Assembly (NCBI GenBank): GCA_907163345.1
Contig: CAJQUN010000967.1
Coordinates: 62,001 to 126,000, forward strand
Length of the DNA: 64,000 nucleotides
Reading direction: 5' to 3'
From: Haberlea rhodopensis
Taxonomy: Eukaryota > Streptophyta > Magnoliopsida > Lamiales > Gesneriaceae
The notes beneath the pieces were generated by a model. It ran no database searches. It saw only the letters and a program-made list of their open reading frames with translations, and was not told where the DNA came from. Numbering within the stretch: the first letter of the stretch is position 1; each line of letters begins with the position of its first letter. A program made the position numbers and the translations under genes. Shown here piece after piece: positions 47,233 to 57,367 of the stretch.

Positions 47233-48751
47233 AGGGTGTTTTGGTTTGGTTTAATGTTTTAAGTAAACGGAGATTTGAACTTTCAAGTTCTTTAAGAACA
47301 TTTTGATAATCAGTGTTGAAAATTAGATACTGATTAATATTAGGTTTGTTTCACATTGTAACGATCACTAATAATAAACAATAATTGTTGTGATTAATTA
47401 GTTTTGAAAATAGAGAATTGCCACATTAAGTTAGTCAATCAAGATGGCTAGCTAGCTATTTTTGACAATTAAATACTTTATATTAACAATAATGATGATG
47501 ATGACAAGAAAAATTTGGTAATCCACTACTATAACTTTTTGAAAAGTACATTTTTTTTTTTACATAAATTGATAGTCAATATAAGTGTGTGTGATCTGCT
47601 CACACTAAAAATATAATTGTAATTTTTTTAAAAGTGGCAACTTTTCTAATAATTGTCACAAATTCACAAATTATTTTTAATAAAAAACAGTTTCACATAA
47701 ATATTTTTAAAAAATTTAGTCCCACGCAAATTATTTTAACAAAAATGTTCTCGTAATTGAATATGTACTTGAATATGGATTAGTATTCAAATTTATTCGT
47801 TATTAATGTGATATATGATGAATGTTGTTTGTATGTTTTAATTTTCATGTCTGACGCTCCATGAATAAAACATAATTGTATGAACCCGGCAAACAAACAA
47901 ACCAGCAGACAATCAAACAATGAGATCTTTAAATAAAAATAAATCCCTTAAAGTTTTAATACGATTCGAAAATTCATAATCAAGTCGAAAAAGAAAAAAA
48001 TTCAACCGAATATGATATTTCCAGCATTCCATCTAGGATGATTTCGGATATCGACTAATGTGTTTATGTTTAGATATATGTTAGGTTTCCATTATTATTA
48101 AAGTGGTAATAATTGGACCTGCGCGTCCACTCCTTCTACTTTCTGTTGTATCCGCCACTGGCATGTTAATCCCATCTATTGTTTGTATATATGATATGTA
48201 ATCTTTGAGAGATAGTGTACAAGATTGAAGACGAAACACAGGAATGAAGACATGTATGATGAGAATAAAAATATAATAGGATTATAACATACCTTCATTA
48301 TACTAACCACACAAATGATCCATGAATGATTCAAGTGGATCAATTAGGGTGCTCATATTGATGGTATGTCCATTGAGACAATTACTTTAACTTTGCATTC
48401 AAGTTTTGAGTAAATACTAAATAATTGTTTATTTGTTCATGATTTAGTAAAAATATTATTTATTCATTTAGAATTATGTTTCACGATTTTAAGTCATGGA
48501 TAAATCGTCCAGGGCCTCACAAGCGGGCCACAAGTAGACAAAACAGAAATTTGGAACTATTTTGATTACAAGTGAGCCAATCAGACCCCATAAAAATAAA
48601 ATAATCCTAAAAGTTTGGGATTATATAGCAAACGAAGATAAGATCATTTTTTTAATTTACCCAAAATATAATATGGAAATTGTAGTTGGTATCAAATAAA
48701 GAAGAAAGGGAATTGCTTCATAATATGATGCTTTATTGAGCATATCATCTT
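47233..48751. other. Intergenic DNA between the MYB gene and the hAT element
   Basis: AT-rich 3' flank of the MYB gene. No ORF, RNA or element boundary supported. Confidence 0.5.
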
Positions 48752-48774
48752 AGGTAAATATAGAGATGTCAAAC

Positions 48775-48945
48775 GGAGCGGACGGCACGAGGCACGGCAC
48801 GGGCACGGGCACGGCACGACGCGGAGCGGTACGACACGGCACGTTTTGCTACAGTGCCGTGCCGTGCCAAGCACGGCCCGGAGTATGGGCCGTGCCGGGC
48901 CAAGCCATGCCAGGCCGTGGGCTGGCACGGCACGGCACGACACTG
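48775..48945. repeat. 5' subterminal GGCACGGC repeats of the hAT element
   Basis: Dense copies of GGCACG / CGTGCC and GGGCCGTGCCGGGCC over about 170 bp, mirrored at 51625-51785. In Ac/Ds, subterminal repeats are transposase-binding sites; here that role is inferred. Confidence 0.85.
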
Positions 48946-48966
48946 TTCCTTTTTTTTTTTTTACCA

Positions 48967-49128
48967 GGCGATCGATCGCCACATAAATGGCGATCGATCG
49001 CCTATAGGCAGTAAGCAAAATACAGGGGTGGCGATCGATCGCCACAAAAAAGGCGATCGATCGCCTAGAGGCAGTAAGCAAAATGCAGGGGTGGCGATCG
49101 ATCGCCACAAAAATGGCGATCGATCGCC
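48967..49128. repeat. Six perfect GGCGATCGATCGCC palindromes
   Basis: Six 14-bp perfect palindromes in three pairs; the first pair is at 48967-48980 and 48989-49002. The pairs repeat about every 60 bp with the linker aggcagtaagcaaaat(a/g)cagggg. They lie in the presumed 5' leader of the transposase gene, beyond the subterminal repeats. The same core occurs in the family 1 solo LTRs. Confidence 0.95.
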
Positions 49129-49416
49129 AATGTCCAACGGTCAAAAATATAGCCGTTCAACGGCTTTTTAAAAAAAAAATTTATTTTTTTGGTTGTTATA
49201 TATATGTGTGTGTTGAGGAAACATTTTATCCTCTTAATCTGTAAGCTCTATATACTTGAGACGCTATACTCTCAATTTGTTCACAAGAAGAAAGAAATTC
49301 ATCTTACGTTTGCCAAGACAAGCACAAGCAACAAAGCCAACACTCCTCCTAGCAAATATTTGGTAACTTTTATATTTGTTGCATTAGATAATTCATAATT
49401 GTAGTCTATATACATA

Positions 49417-51423
49417 ATGGCCGATTCATCTTATAATGTGAATTATGATGATGAAATCGATCAATTCCAAGAAAATGAAGAAAGCACACCAAATATTCAA
49501 TCATCAAGTAGAAGAACTTCAAAAAAAAGAACTAGCAATGTCTGGCAACTATTCGATGTAGAAATTGTTGAGGGAAAGGGATCAAGTGCAGTTTGTAAAA
49601 AATGTAAAAAAGATTATGCATATGCTTCTTCTGGTGGTACAGGTCATTTACTAAGACACATGGCTAAACATGAAAAAGAACCAACTGATGGTAACCAAAC
49701 TATTCTTTCACAATTCGGTACTGGTAGTAGTAGTTCAAGTTTAGGTATTTTCACTTATAATGTTGAAAGAGATAGGAGAGAACTAGCTAAATACATCGTA
49801 TGGGCGGAGAAACCTTTTTCAATGGGGGCGGACGCCAAATTCACTAATTATATTCATTTAGGTTTGCAACCTCAACATAAACGATTTTCAAGGAATACTA
49901 TTAAATCGGATGCATTCACAATTTTTAATGAATATAAAGCAAATTTAATTACGTATTTAGGTAATCTTTCATCGAAAGTAGGACTAACAAGTGATATTTG
50001 GACAACTTATCTTGGCAATGCATCATATCTCTGTGTTACAGGACATTTGATTGACGATAACTGGGTGTTACATAAAAAAAATTTAGGTTTCACAAAAATT
50101 GATTGGCCTCATACGGGTGGAGTTATTTCCAATGCCATTATGCAAGTTACTAATGAATATAATATTAGTAATAAAATCTTCTCTATTTCATTTGATAATG
50201 CAACTAATAATACTGCTGCAATTACTATATTAAAAACTTATTTGAAACCAATTTTAAATGGTGATCTTTTTCATATTCGTTGTGCATGTCATATTTTAAA
50301 TTTGTGTGTGCAAGATGGATTGAAACCACTTGAGCTTCATTTAGAAAAAATAAAGACTACTCTTAAATTTCGTAATGGTTCAGTTGCTAGAAAACAAGAC
50401 TTCAAAAGTTTATGTATTTCTCATGGTATGAATTATAAAGATTTTCCTTATGATGTTCCTAATAGGTGGAATTCTACATATTTAATGTTGCAAGCATGTT
50501 TACCTTATAGAAATGTGATCACTTTATTTTTTAATGAAAGGATGGCCGAACATTTTCATATTGAAGAAACTGATTGGGAAATTGCTTCTAATATTTGTAA
50601 TTTTTTAGAACCGTTTTACGATGCTACCAATTTATTTTCGGGCTGTTATTATCCAACTTCTTCAATATTTTTGAATAAAATTTATGAAATTAGTGAATGT
50701 TTTGCATTACATAGATCTGATCCGTTTTTTACAGGTATTGTCGAACCAATGGAGTATAAATTTAAAAAATACTGGAAAACTATTCCTATGTTGAATTGCT
50801 TGGCATCAATTCTGGATCCTAGATTAAAATTATATAGTGTAGAAATTATAATAGAATCTTATTACACCAACATGGCTTATGAGAATATTAATATTAATCA
50901 AGAGAAAGAGCGCATTAATAAATGTTTGTTTGCTTTGTTTTCTTTATATGATTCGTTACATAATTCTAGAGCAACTCCAGTAAGAGAAAGTGGTAGTAGT
51001 GGTGGTAGTAGTGGTAAGGGTTCTGTGTGGACAATGTTAAGAAGAAGACAAGACACTACTTCCGCTTCTTCTAGTTCTAATACATCTTCATTTACTGAGC
51101 TTCAGTTATATCTAAACCAAGTCATAAATTTCAGTGAACAAGAATTAGAAACTTTTGATGTTTTGGCATGGTGGAAAGACAATGCTAGACTTTGGCCAGT
51201 ACTTTCCATAATGGCACGTGATCTACTAACTCCTCCGATATCCACAGTTCCATCGGAGTCTTGTTTTAGTGCAGGTGGAAGAGTCATTGATGAAAAAAGA
51301 AGTAGAATGAAACCAAACACTGTGGAGATGTGTATTCTTTTAAAGGATTGGTTGGATGCTGATAGCCGCTTACAAGGTTTGGGAGGACATGATGTTTCTT
51401 CGGATGAAAATGAAGAAAATTAG
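49417..51423 (+). CDS. hAT-family transposase
   Basis: 668 codons, intronless, no internal stop. A BED-type zinc finger lies near the N-terminus (C60-x2-C63 ... H81-x3-H85; VWQLFDVEIVEGKGSS, GHLLRHMAKH). An RNase H-like catalytic core follows (LTSDIWTTYLGN, ISFDNATNNTAA, and the CxxH motif RCACHILNL). The hAT C-terminal dimerisation domain occupies about residues 565-645 (FDVLAWWKDNARLWPVLS, VPSESCFSAGGRVID, RSRMKPNTVEMCILLKDWL). It should bind the element's ends and catalyse cut-and-paste transposition in the nucleus. Host-domesticated relatives (DAYSLEEPER/RICESLEEPER) share this architecture, but here the flanking inverted repeats and target duplication argue for a resident transposase. 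The third acidic catalytic residue was not placed with certainty. Confidence 0.92.
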   Translation: MADSSYNVNYDDEIDQFQENEESTPNIQSSSRRTSKKRTSNVWQLFDVEIVEGKGSSAVCKKCKKDYAYASSGGTGHLLRHMAKHEKEPTDGNQTILSQFGTGSSSSSLGIFTYNVERDRRELAKYIVWAEKPFSMGADAKFTNYIHLGLQPQHKRFSRNTIKSDAFTIFNEYKANLITYLGNLSSKVGLTSDIWTTYLGNASYLCVTGHLIDDNWVLHKKNLGFTKIDWPHTGGVISNAIMQVTNEYNISNKIFSISFDNATNNTAAITILKTYLKPILNGDLFHIRCACHILNLCVQDGLKPLELHLEKIKTTLKFRNGSVARKQDFKSLCISHGMNYKDFPYDVPNRWNSTYLMLQACLPYRNVITLFFNERMAEHFHIEETDWEIASNICNFLEPFYDATNLFSGCYYPTSSIFLNKIYEISECFALHRSDPFFTGIVEPMEYKFKKYWKTIPMLNCLASILDPRLKLYSVEIIIESYYTNMAYENININQEKERINKCLFALFSLYDSLHNSRATPVRESGSSGGSSGKGSVWTMLRRRQDTTSASSSSNTSSFTELQLYLNQVINFSEQELETFDVLAWWKDNARLWPVLSIMARDLLTPPISTVPSESCFSAGGRVIDEKRSRMKPNTVEMCILLKDWLDADSRLQGLGGHDVSSDENEEN

Positions 51424-51624
51424 CATATTTTTTAAACTCTTTTGTAATTTATTATTTTCTTTTGTTCAATGTAATTTGTAGTTTTTCAATTCGTAGTCAA
51501 TAAATTTTGATTTTATAAGTATATTGTGTCAATCTATATTTAAATATAATATTATTATATTTAAATAAATAAAATTAAACAAATAAAAAATAAAAAAAAA
51601 TGAAAAAAAAAATAAATTGATTTG

Positions 51625-51785
51625 GGCCGTGCCAGCACGGCACGGCCCATAAGCCACGGGCCTATGGGCCGTGCCGGGCCACCCAAATAAGGAGACGGGC
51701 CGTGCCAGGCACGGCCCGTCTCCTTAAAGGGCCGTGCCGGGCGGCACGGATTTACGGGCCGTGCCGGGCCGGCACGGCCCGTTTG
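51625..51785. repeat. 3' subterminal GGCACGGC repeats of the hAT element
   Basis: Counterpart of 48775-48945: repeated GGGCCGTGCC, GGCACGGCCC and GGGCCGTGCCGGGCC up to the right terminus. Confidence 0.85.
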
Positions 51786-51802
51786 ACATCTAATAGGTAA
51801 AT

Positions 51803-52458
51803 ATATAATCTTTGATTTTATGGGAAAATTCTCCGAGTCCTTTCAGATCGAAAAATCTAAGTAGGAGTGCGTATTTTTTTAAAGCAATCCTCCTAGTCTA
51901 CTCAAATTAAATATGCTATATATGCATCTTAAAATAAAAATTAATTAATTTCATCCACCAAGATGTTCTTCGGAGGAGAAACAATTGGATATTTAGGTCT
52001 AATTTCATTGCGTATATTTTGCCTATTTGGGAGGAAATTGCATGTTTTAAAACTCTTGATTTCTCGAAAATATCCGGCCTTAATTGCTTGAATTGATAAT
52101 TTTCTAAAACGCTTTGAGAAAGACTGACGCACATATCCGAACCCGACTTTATTCTCTTTAGTGTTAATATAGCCTAGTGAGTCTATCAAGGGTTAATATA
52201 TGCATAAGAAAAAGGAAATTGATTTGGTCGTGAAATTCTTGAAAACTCAATTATGATTATATTACAAGTTCAAACTCCCAAATACTAATTCAGACCATTT
52301 CAAGGAAGTAAAAACTTTTTTTATTACTACGTACACAAAACATAAACCACATTTTCCGAGCTAAACAAGAAGCAAACTCCCCATTATCCATAGAAGGTGA
52401 TTATTTATTCTCTCAAACAAAGAGAGTCGCCCATTCCCACACTTTTTCCACAACATAT
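51803..52458. other. Region between hAT element and globulin gene (includes globulin 3' UTR)
   Basis: AT-rich. The 3' UTR of the minus-strand globulin gene probably occupies roughly the last 150 bases. No other gene supported. Confidence 0.5.
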
Positions 52459-54237
52459 TTAAGCATCATACTCTCGAGACCTTGATCCTGGACTAAACAG
52501 TGTAGCTTCTTCTCTTTTATACTTCAAATCCCTGGCATCCTCCCTTGAAATGTCGTATGCATTCGTCAAAACATCGATAGGCATGGCCCTGATGACGGAG
52601 AGACGCCCAGCGAGTTGGTTGTTGATTGCATTATCGTTAGTCTTGAATGAGATCCATTCAAAGCCTTCGTTGCTTGCTTTCTTCACCACGACAAAGTTTT
52701 GTGGCACGACAAGAAGCTGCCCTTGGTTCACCTCCTCATCAAACACGCGTCTTCCGTTGTTTCCTACCACTTGAATCCTCGCACTTCCTCTGGTGACATA
52801 CATCGCGGAGTGGGAGTTTGTGCTCCAGTGTGGAGACATTATAGCGTTCTGCAGGTAAAAAGTTATTACTTTATCTGCTAAAAACAATCTCCATTCTCCT
52901 GATTACTAAAATCTTACCACACAATAGTTATCTAGAATTTGGATGAAATTGCCAATTTCTTACCTTATAGAGGACACCTTTCTGAGCACTAAGGCGGACG
53001 TAGCTGAGAATAGGAAGCGAATGGCTGTTGACGGTGCTCAGCCTTCCGCCACGTGGGTTGTACACATCAGCCCTGGAAGGATGATCTATATTCTCCCTAA
53101 TCTTCATGGAGCAAAAAGTTTCCTCGAGTCCATTGTATCCTCCTCTCCCACGCTCTCGTTCTCTTTCTTGTTCCCGTCCTCGCTCTTCTTCGAACTCGGG
53201 TAAAACCAAACGGAGCTTCTCTGCACGGACTATGACTCCCCTTTCGTCTTCCCTGGATTGCAATTTGCTTATTAATTGTGTGTCGACATCCAAAGCTTCC
53301 GCCAGAAGGTCCTGATCAAACCCAGTGAAGATGTTCCCCTTTTCCTCCTCTTCCTCACGACCTCTTCCGCCTTGGGATCCTTGTCCTCTTGATTGCCCTC
53401 TCTCTCTGTGTTCACCTTGGCTTTGGGATGCTTGTGGGTTTCCAGCTAGGAAGAATTTCTGCACAACCGAAAATAGATTTTGTCTAAAATACCAAAACTA
53501 AGGCAAAGAAAAAGTTTCTTGAAATTATTAACTATTGATATCTTACCCTGAAATGCAAATCAAGTTGGTTGTTCTCATTACCAACATCAAGAAGTGCCAC
53601 AATAGTGATGGGGGTGTCCTTGTCGTTATAAACCCAGTAGGTGAGGGCCTGGGGAATAGCCAGGACATCTCCTTTCCGGAACCTCCGAAGCTTCTGGTGG
53701 CGATCATGATATTTGGATTCACGACCCTCTGAAGAAGAGTAGCTAGAGCCTGATTCGTATGTCTCAGCACACCCTGGAAACACGATTCCATGGATTCCAC
53801 TTCCTGTAAAATTTGCCCACATGAACACATTATAAAGATGATCTCAAACACATTAAATTCTAATCATGCATGCGTCAAAGGGCATATAAAAACCTGCCTT
53901 CAGTAACGTATAAGAGTTGAGGGGCATTAGTGTAGTGAGGAAGAAACAGGCCCTTAGGTTGGATTACGAACCGAACAAACTCAATACCAGCACACTCAAA
54001 TTCCTCACTATTTGAATCCCAAATCTCGTAATGTCCGCCATCGTAATTGTACTTCCTGCTAGGTTCACGAACATTCAGCCGTTCAATCCGGCACTGGGTT
54101 TTGGCCCGTAGGCGATGCTGCTGCTGCTCCTTTAAATTCTGCCAGAACTGCCGCTGTGGAAGTTCAAGCTGCGCGATGCAGCCATGGAACAAGAACATTA
54201 ACACAAAGCTAAGTGGGAGAAAAACTGAGTTAGCCAT
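52459..54237 (-). CDS. 11S globulin (legumin-type) seed storage protein, 4 exons
   Basis: Exons 54237-53894, 53799-53547, 53458-52964 and 52848-52459 join to 493 codons plus a stop, the family's usual length and intron number. A signal peptide covers about residues 1-22 (LSFVLMFLFHGCIA, cleavage before QLELPQ). Two cupin domains follow; they are the acidic and basic chains separated by asparaginyl-endopeptidase cleavage at N308-G309 in YNGLEETFC. All four disulphide cysteines are present: QCRIERL with EFECAG (within the acidic chain), PGCAE with ETFCSMK (between chains). A Glu/Arg/Gly-rich variable region precedes the cleavage site (GREEEEEK, EQERERERGRGG). It is made in developing seeds, enters the ER, assembles as trimers then hexamers, and is stored in protein vacuoles. 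The intron 1 acceptor is inferred (aag) because it alone preserves the frame. Confidence 0.95.
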
Positions 54238-54302
54238 GGCTGAAAGTTTAGAAAGTAGAGTGAGTGCTCTCGGTGGTGAAGCGGCGAATGGAAAGTGTTG
54301 CG

Positions 54303-54403
54303 ATTTATAGAGGTGGAGGATTTTATCAGGCTTTGACACGTAAAGTGATCGGTGAAACAGATGGCTTTTGGGTCTGTGCATGTGTGTTTGTTTGTTCTGC
54401 ATG
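54303..54403 (-). promoter_or_regulatory. Globulin promoter: TATA box and two RY motifs
   Basis: On the minus strand TATAAAT (54309-54303) lies 66 bases before the ATG. An ACGT core lies at 54338-54341. Two CATGCA (RY) motifs lie at 54382-54377 and 54403-54398, 70-100 bases upstream of the TATA box. RY motifs bind B3 factors (ABI3/FUS3/LEC2) that drive seed storage genes; together with the ACGT core they predict embryo-specific, ABA-linked expression. Confidence 0.75.
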
Positions 54404-55270
54404 GATCGAAGATGGTTTCTTGTATTTACACGCAAGGAGGATGGGTCTTTGGTATGTGGCAGCAAGAAGCTGAGAGCAATTGAATACCTATCTAGTTTTC
54501 TTGAATCTTGAATTACCATGAATTCCACCCCACTTCGCAGCTATGTTCTTTCTCTACTTATTAATTTTTTTTATATATTTCATTTACCATAATGATAATA
54601 TTTTGGAGAAAACTGCTACCAACTCCATTTATGAGATCTGAAAAATCGATCATGAGTAAGAAAAAGCCTTATTTGCCCTTTACAATTACCATGAATGGGT
54701 CACCAAAAACTTTTATTGACCGTGGCAAAATTTCATACATAAGGGCTTAATAAATAAAGTGAATATATGGCTAAATTGAGAGAGACAATTCATCTCTATA
54801 TATTGTGATAGACATACATGTGATTTAAAAATCGACAGTTTATCCTTCAAAGATTTTCAAAATAAACAGTTTATGATATGTGGTTTGAAAAATATAGCAC
54901 AATGTTCTCTAATATAGCTGGATTGTTTTGAATCTATTCACAAATCACATGATGTTAAGCTAACTATTTTCAAAATACAGGGAGTAAACTATCTATTTGT
55001 AAAACCACATGATGATTCGTTGCCAAAAACGGGCTAAATTACCTCATCTTCCTTTTTATTTCCGTCGGTAATTAAATTTAATTAGAGTTAAGGGTAACAC
55101 TTTCTCTCATGTTAAGTCGAAGCTATCAATATTCAAAACTACCCAAAAGATAATGGTTAGGAAGTTGACCACATGGGTTAGATCACCTTGGAACTAACTC
55201 ATGTAAGACAGATCATGACCATTGGTGTGAGCACGTGGGTAAAACCCACCTGCTCGCATCGAAATTCATT
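54404..55270. other. Distal upstream flank of the globulin gene
   Basis: AT-rich with no ORF of note. Repeated phrases such as aaacagtttatgatatgtggttt suggest an old repeat, but ends were not found. Confidence 0.4.
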
Positions 55271-55289
55271 TCTCGTTAGTATTGTTTTT

Positions 55290-55391
55290 TAGAGGAGGTG
55301 AGCTAAATATTGTTCCGCACATTGTGAGACTCGAACTTGAGTCTCTTAAAAATAGATGTGAGCTCTTACCAGTTGGGCTAGGCCCATGAGC
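55290..55391 (-). mobile_element. Short tRNA-derived SINE with 19-bp target duplication
   Basis: Minus strand: box-A-like TAGCCCAACTGGTAAGAGC and box-B-like AGTTCGAGTCTC, then a body ending in AAAAAAC. Perfect 19-bp duplications tctcgttagtattgttttt lie at 55271-55289 and 55392-55410. About 102 bp. Same family as 29294-29435 and 29938-30013. The right duplication abuts the Mutator-like element. Confidence 0.85.
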
Positions 55392-55569
55392 TCTCGTTAG
55401 TATTGTTTTTAGGGAAAATTTCGGGCCGGTACTACTTAGTAAAAGATTTTTCGGCCCAGTCACCCTAAAAAAAATTCTTTCAACTAGGTCCAATTTTGGA
55501 TACAATGACCAAACTAACCCTAGATCTATTCTAATATAAAAAAGAATTCAAACCATCTTCAGTCTAAGT

Positions 55570-55884
55570 ATGAGATTTCCTTCCAATTCCACCTTTGCCT
55601 TGCCCTTGATTCCTCGTCCAGGCCACACATTTATCTCCATTTTCCATCATTCTTCATCTACACACCTAAAAAACAGTCAAAACCAGGTCAAAAAATTATC
55701 ACCATTTTCGAGTTGCTGCGAAATGGCGCGCGAAGTTGGAGAGAAGTTTAGGGTCTTGGAGGACGTAGAAAGTGGTTTCGTTTTGAACGGAAGAGATTTC
55801 TCATTTCCTTGGATTGAAGAAATAGAGATAAAGGGAGATTGCTTGGACGTAAAAATTTCAATTTGTCTCCCCAATGCTTTTTAA
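55570..55884 (+). CDS. Unidentified 104-codon ORF inside the Mutator-like element
   Basis: I do not recognise this protein. The first ~50 residues are Ser/Pro/His-rich and look like translated leader sequence. From an internal Met (MAREVGEKFRVLEDVESGF) the composition becomes typical of a soluble protein (FPWIEEIEIKGDCLDVKISI). Nothing shows expression. A fragment resembling its middle (AGGGTCYTGGAGRACGTA and TTTCGTTTTGA) recurs at about 56447-56485, so it may be a duplicated or captured gene piece. It may equally be a chance frame. Confidence 0.3.
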   Translation: MRFPSNSTFALPLIPRPGHTFISIFHHSSSTHLKNSQNQVKKLSPFSSCCEMAREVGEKFRVLEDVESGFVLNGRDFSFPWIEEIEIKGDCLDVKISICLPNAF

Positions 55885-56049
55885 TTTCTTTAAAAAATTT
55901 TGAACGTAGACGCTTTTTTTTTTTTTAAACCATTAACAAAGTTATTTGTACGAGAGCGTTTGATCGTTCTTAATCTACATACAATCCAGTGAAAGATGGT
56001 GGTGCACATGCATATATTAAGGTGATAAACTTAATTTTAAAAAGGTGCA

Positions 56050-56290
56050 TTCATTTGTGTCTACCGGTGCATGTAAATTACATGCACCGGTAGACTCAAA
56101 CGATGCATGCATATTATATTTACATGCACCGCACGAATCTAACGGTGCATGTAATTACATGCACCTTTAGAAAATTACACGCACTACCAAACACAAGCGG
56201 TCATGTATATTATATATTTACATGCACCGCTTGAGTCTAGCGGTGCATGTGAATTACATGCACCGCTAGACACGAACGATGCATCTTAAC
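56050..56290. repeat. Palindrome array, block 1 (GGTGCATGTAA-TTACATGCACC units)
   Basis: About five inverted-repeat units with core GTGCATGTAAATTACATGCAC or variants, each arm about 12-14 bases, often bounded by ACCGGT or GCGGT/ACCGC and separated by phrases like agactcaaacga. Each unit contains TGCATG/CATGCA. Confidence 0.9.
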
Positions 56291-56564
56291 ATTGATTAAG
56301 CAGCCAATTTATAATTATACTCTCGTCGTTTATACAGATCCACCCACTCATTATTTAACAACAAATAAAACTATCATCACACTCAACTATTTAAAAAAAC
56401 TCGTAATTATAAAATAATTTATCACAACATGTGCAGAAATTAAAGCTTAGGGTCCTGGAGACGTAAAAAATGATTTCGTTTTGATTGTGATCGTCTTTAA
56501 CACTTACTATATGATACTTATTTATTATGTAATTTGAGAACCAATGCAAATGTTGAGTCTACCG

Positions 56565-56760
56565 ATGCATGTAATTTACATGCACCGGTAAACTATCGGT
56601 GCATGTAAATTACATGCACCGGTAAAATTTTGAGTCTACCGGTGCATGTAATTTACATGCACCGACAGACTATAGGTGCATGTAATTTACATGCACCGGT
56701 AGACTACCGATGCATGTAAATTACATGCACCGGTAGACTAATGGTGCATTACATGCATCT
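56565..56760. repeat. Palindrome array, block 2
   Basis: About five near-perfect units of the same palindrome in tandem (period about 33-45 bp), with arms CCGGTGCATGTAA / TTACATGCACCGG and spacers tagact(a/c). This block is more regular than block 1. Confidence 0.92.
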
Positions 56761-57178
56761 CTATGTGTTGCTTGCTTGTTTAACAAATTGAAAAGCAATA
56801 ACCAAACGAATTTAATCTGCAAAACCAAGAACGAAACACAAGTGAATGTGATTACATGCATCGATATTCATTGTATTGACGAAGAGACAACCTTTTCAAC
56901 AATGGTATCTCCTCCAACAAATCCATTTCTTGGTAAAACCAGGCTCACTTCATAGTCTTCCACGGTTTTTCTTTTTTTAAACAGAAAGTGATTTCAAACT
57001 CTTATCCCTTCAGTACCAAAAACATATGACTCTGATAAAAATCAAATTAAAAAAAAATCTCTGATAAAAATCAAATTGAAGAAATCTCATGCGACTGGTT
57101 TGTTGATAGATCTATCAAGTCCCTTGCATAAACCAAGTCCCTTGAATAAACGTAACACTAAAACACATTGTTAACAGT

Positions 57179-57367
57179 ATGAAGATATTGTCGAGGTCGG
57201 AGCTCCGCTGTGGCTTCAAGTCGATGCGGCTGTTGGAGACCCATTTCAGGATGGAGATGGCGACGACGCTGGAGGCGTTGACGAAGTTGTACGATGATGG
57301 CGAAGGGAAGAATTCCCTCAAACATGCTGCTGATATATATAATTGTGGTCGGGGAAGACGACGGTAG
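57179..57367 (+). other. 62-codon ORF of unknown nature near the right end of the Mutator-like element
   Basis: The local base composition is more GC-rich and codon-like (MEMATTLEALTKLYDDGEG) than the flanks. I recognise no family. It may be the last piece of a captured gene; the evidence is weak. Confidence 0.2.

Larger units (their letters stand above)
48760..51794 (+). mobile_element. Apparently complete hAT transposon (Ac-like), about 3.03 kb
   Basis: Termini ATAGAGATGTCAAACG and CGTTTGACATCTAAT are inverted repeats with one indel and a mismatch. They are flanked by perfect 8-bp duplications aggtaaat (48752-48759 and 51795-51802); the repeat extends a few bases on each side, so the ends may shift by one or two. 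Both subterminal regions are packed with GGCACGGC/GCCGTGCC motifs. One uninterrupted transposase frame lies between. No stop or frameshift is visible, so it may be autonomous or recently active. Confidence 0.93.

Noticed and set aside
48967..49128. Possible CRISPR-like array of short repeats
   Set aside because: Nuclear plant DNA; the 14-bp units are perfect palindromes with repeated rather than unique spacers, inside a transposon.
48692..49171. ORFs on both strands with repeated AIDR(H) residues at the left of the hAT element
   Set aside because: They are translations of the GGCGATCGATCGCC palindromes and GGCACGGC repeats; palindromic DNA gives similar peptides on both strands.
49417..51423. 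Domesticated hAT transposase (host gene)
   Set aside because: Architecture fits either, but inverted termini and a perfect 8-bp target duplication show it is still inside its transposon.
53535..53732. Plus-strand ORFs across the globulin gene
   Set aside because: Shadows of the minus-strand exons; they match no family and cross splice sites.
55290..55391. tRNA gene (box A and box B present)
   Set aside because: No cloverleaf or anticodon arm can be formed; poly-A-like end and 19-bp target duplication show a SINE. The same applies to the other SINE copies.
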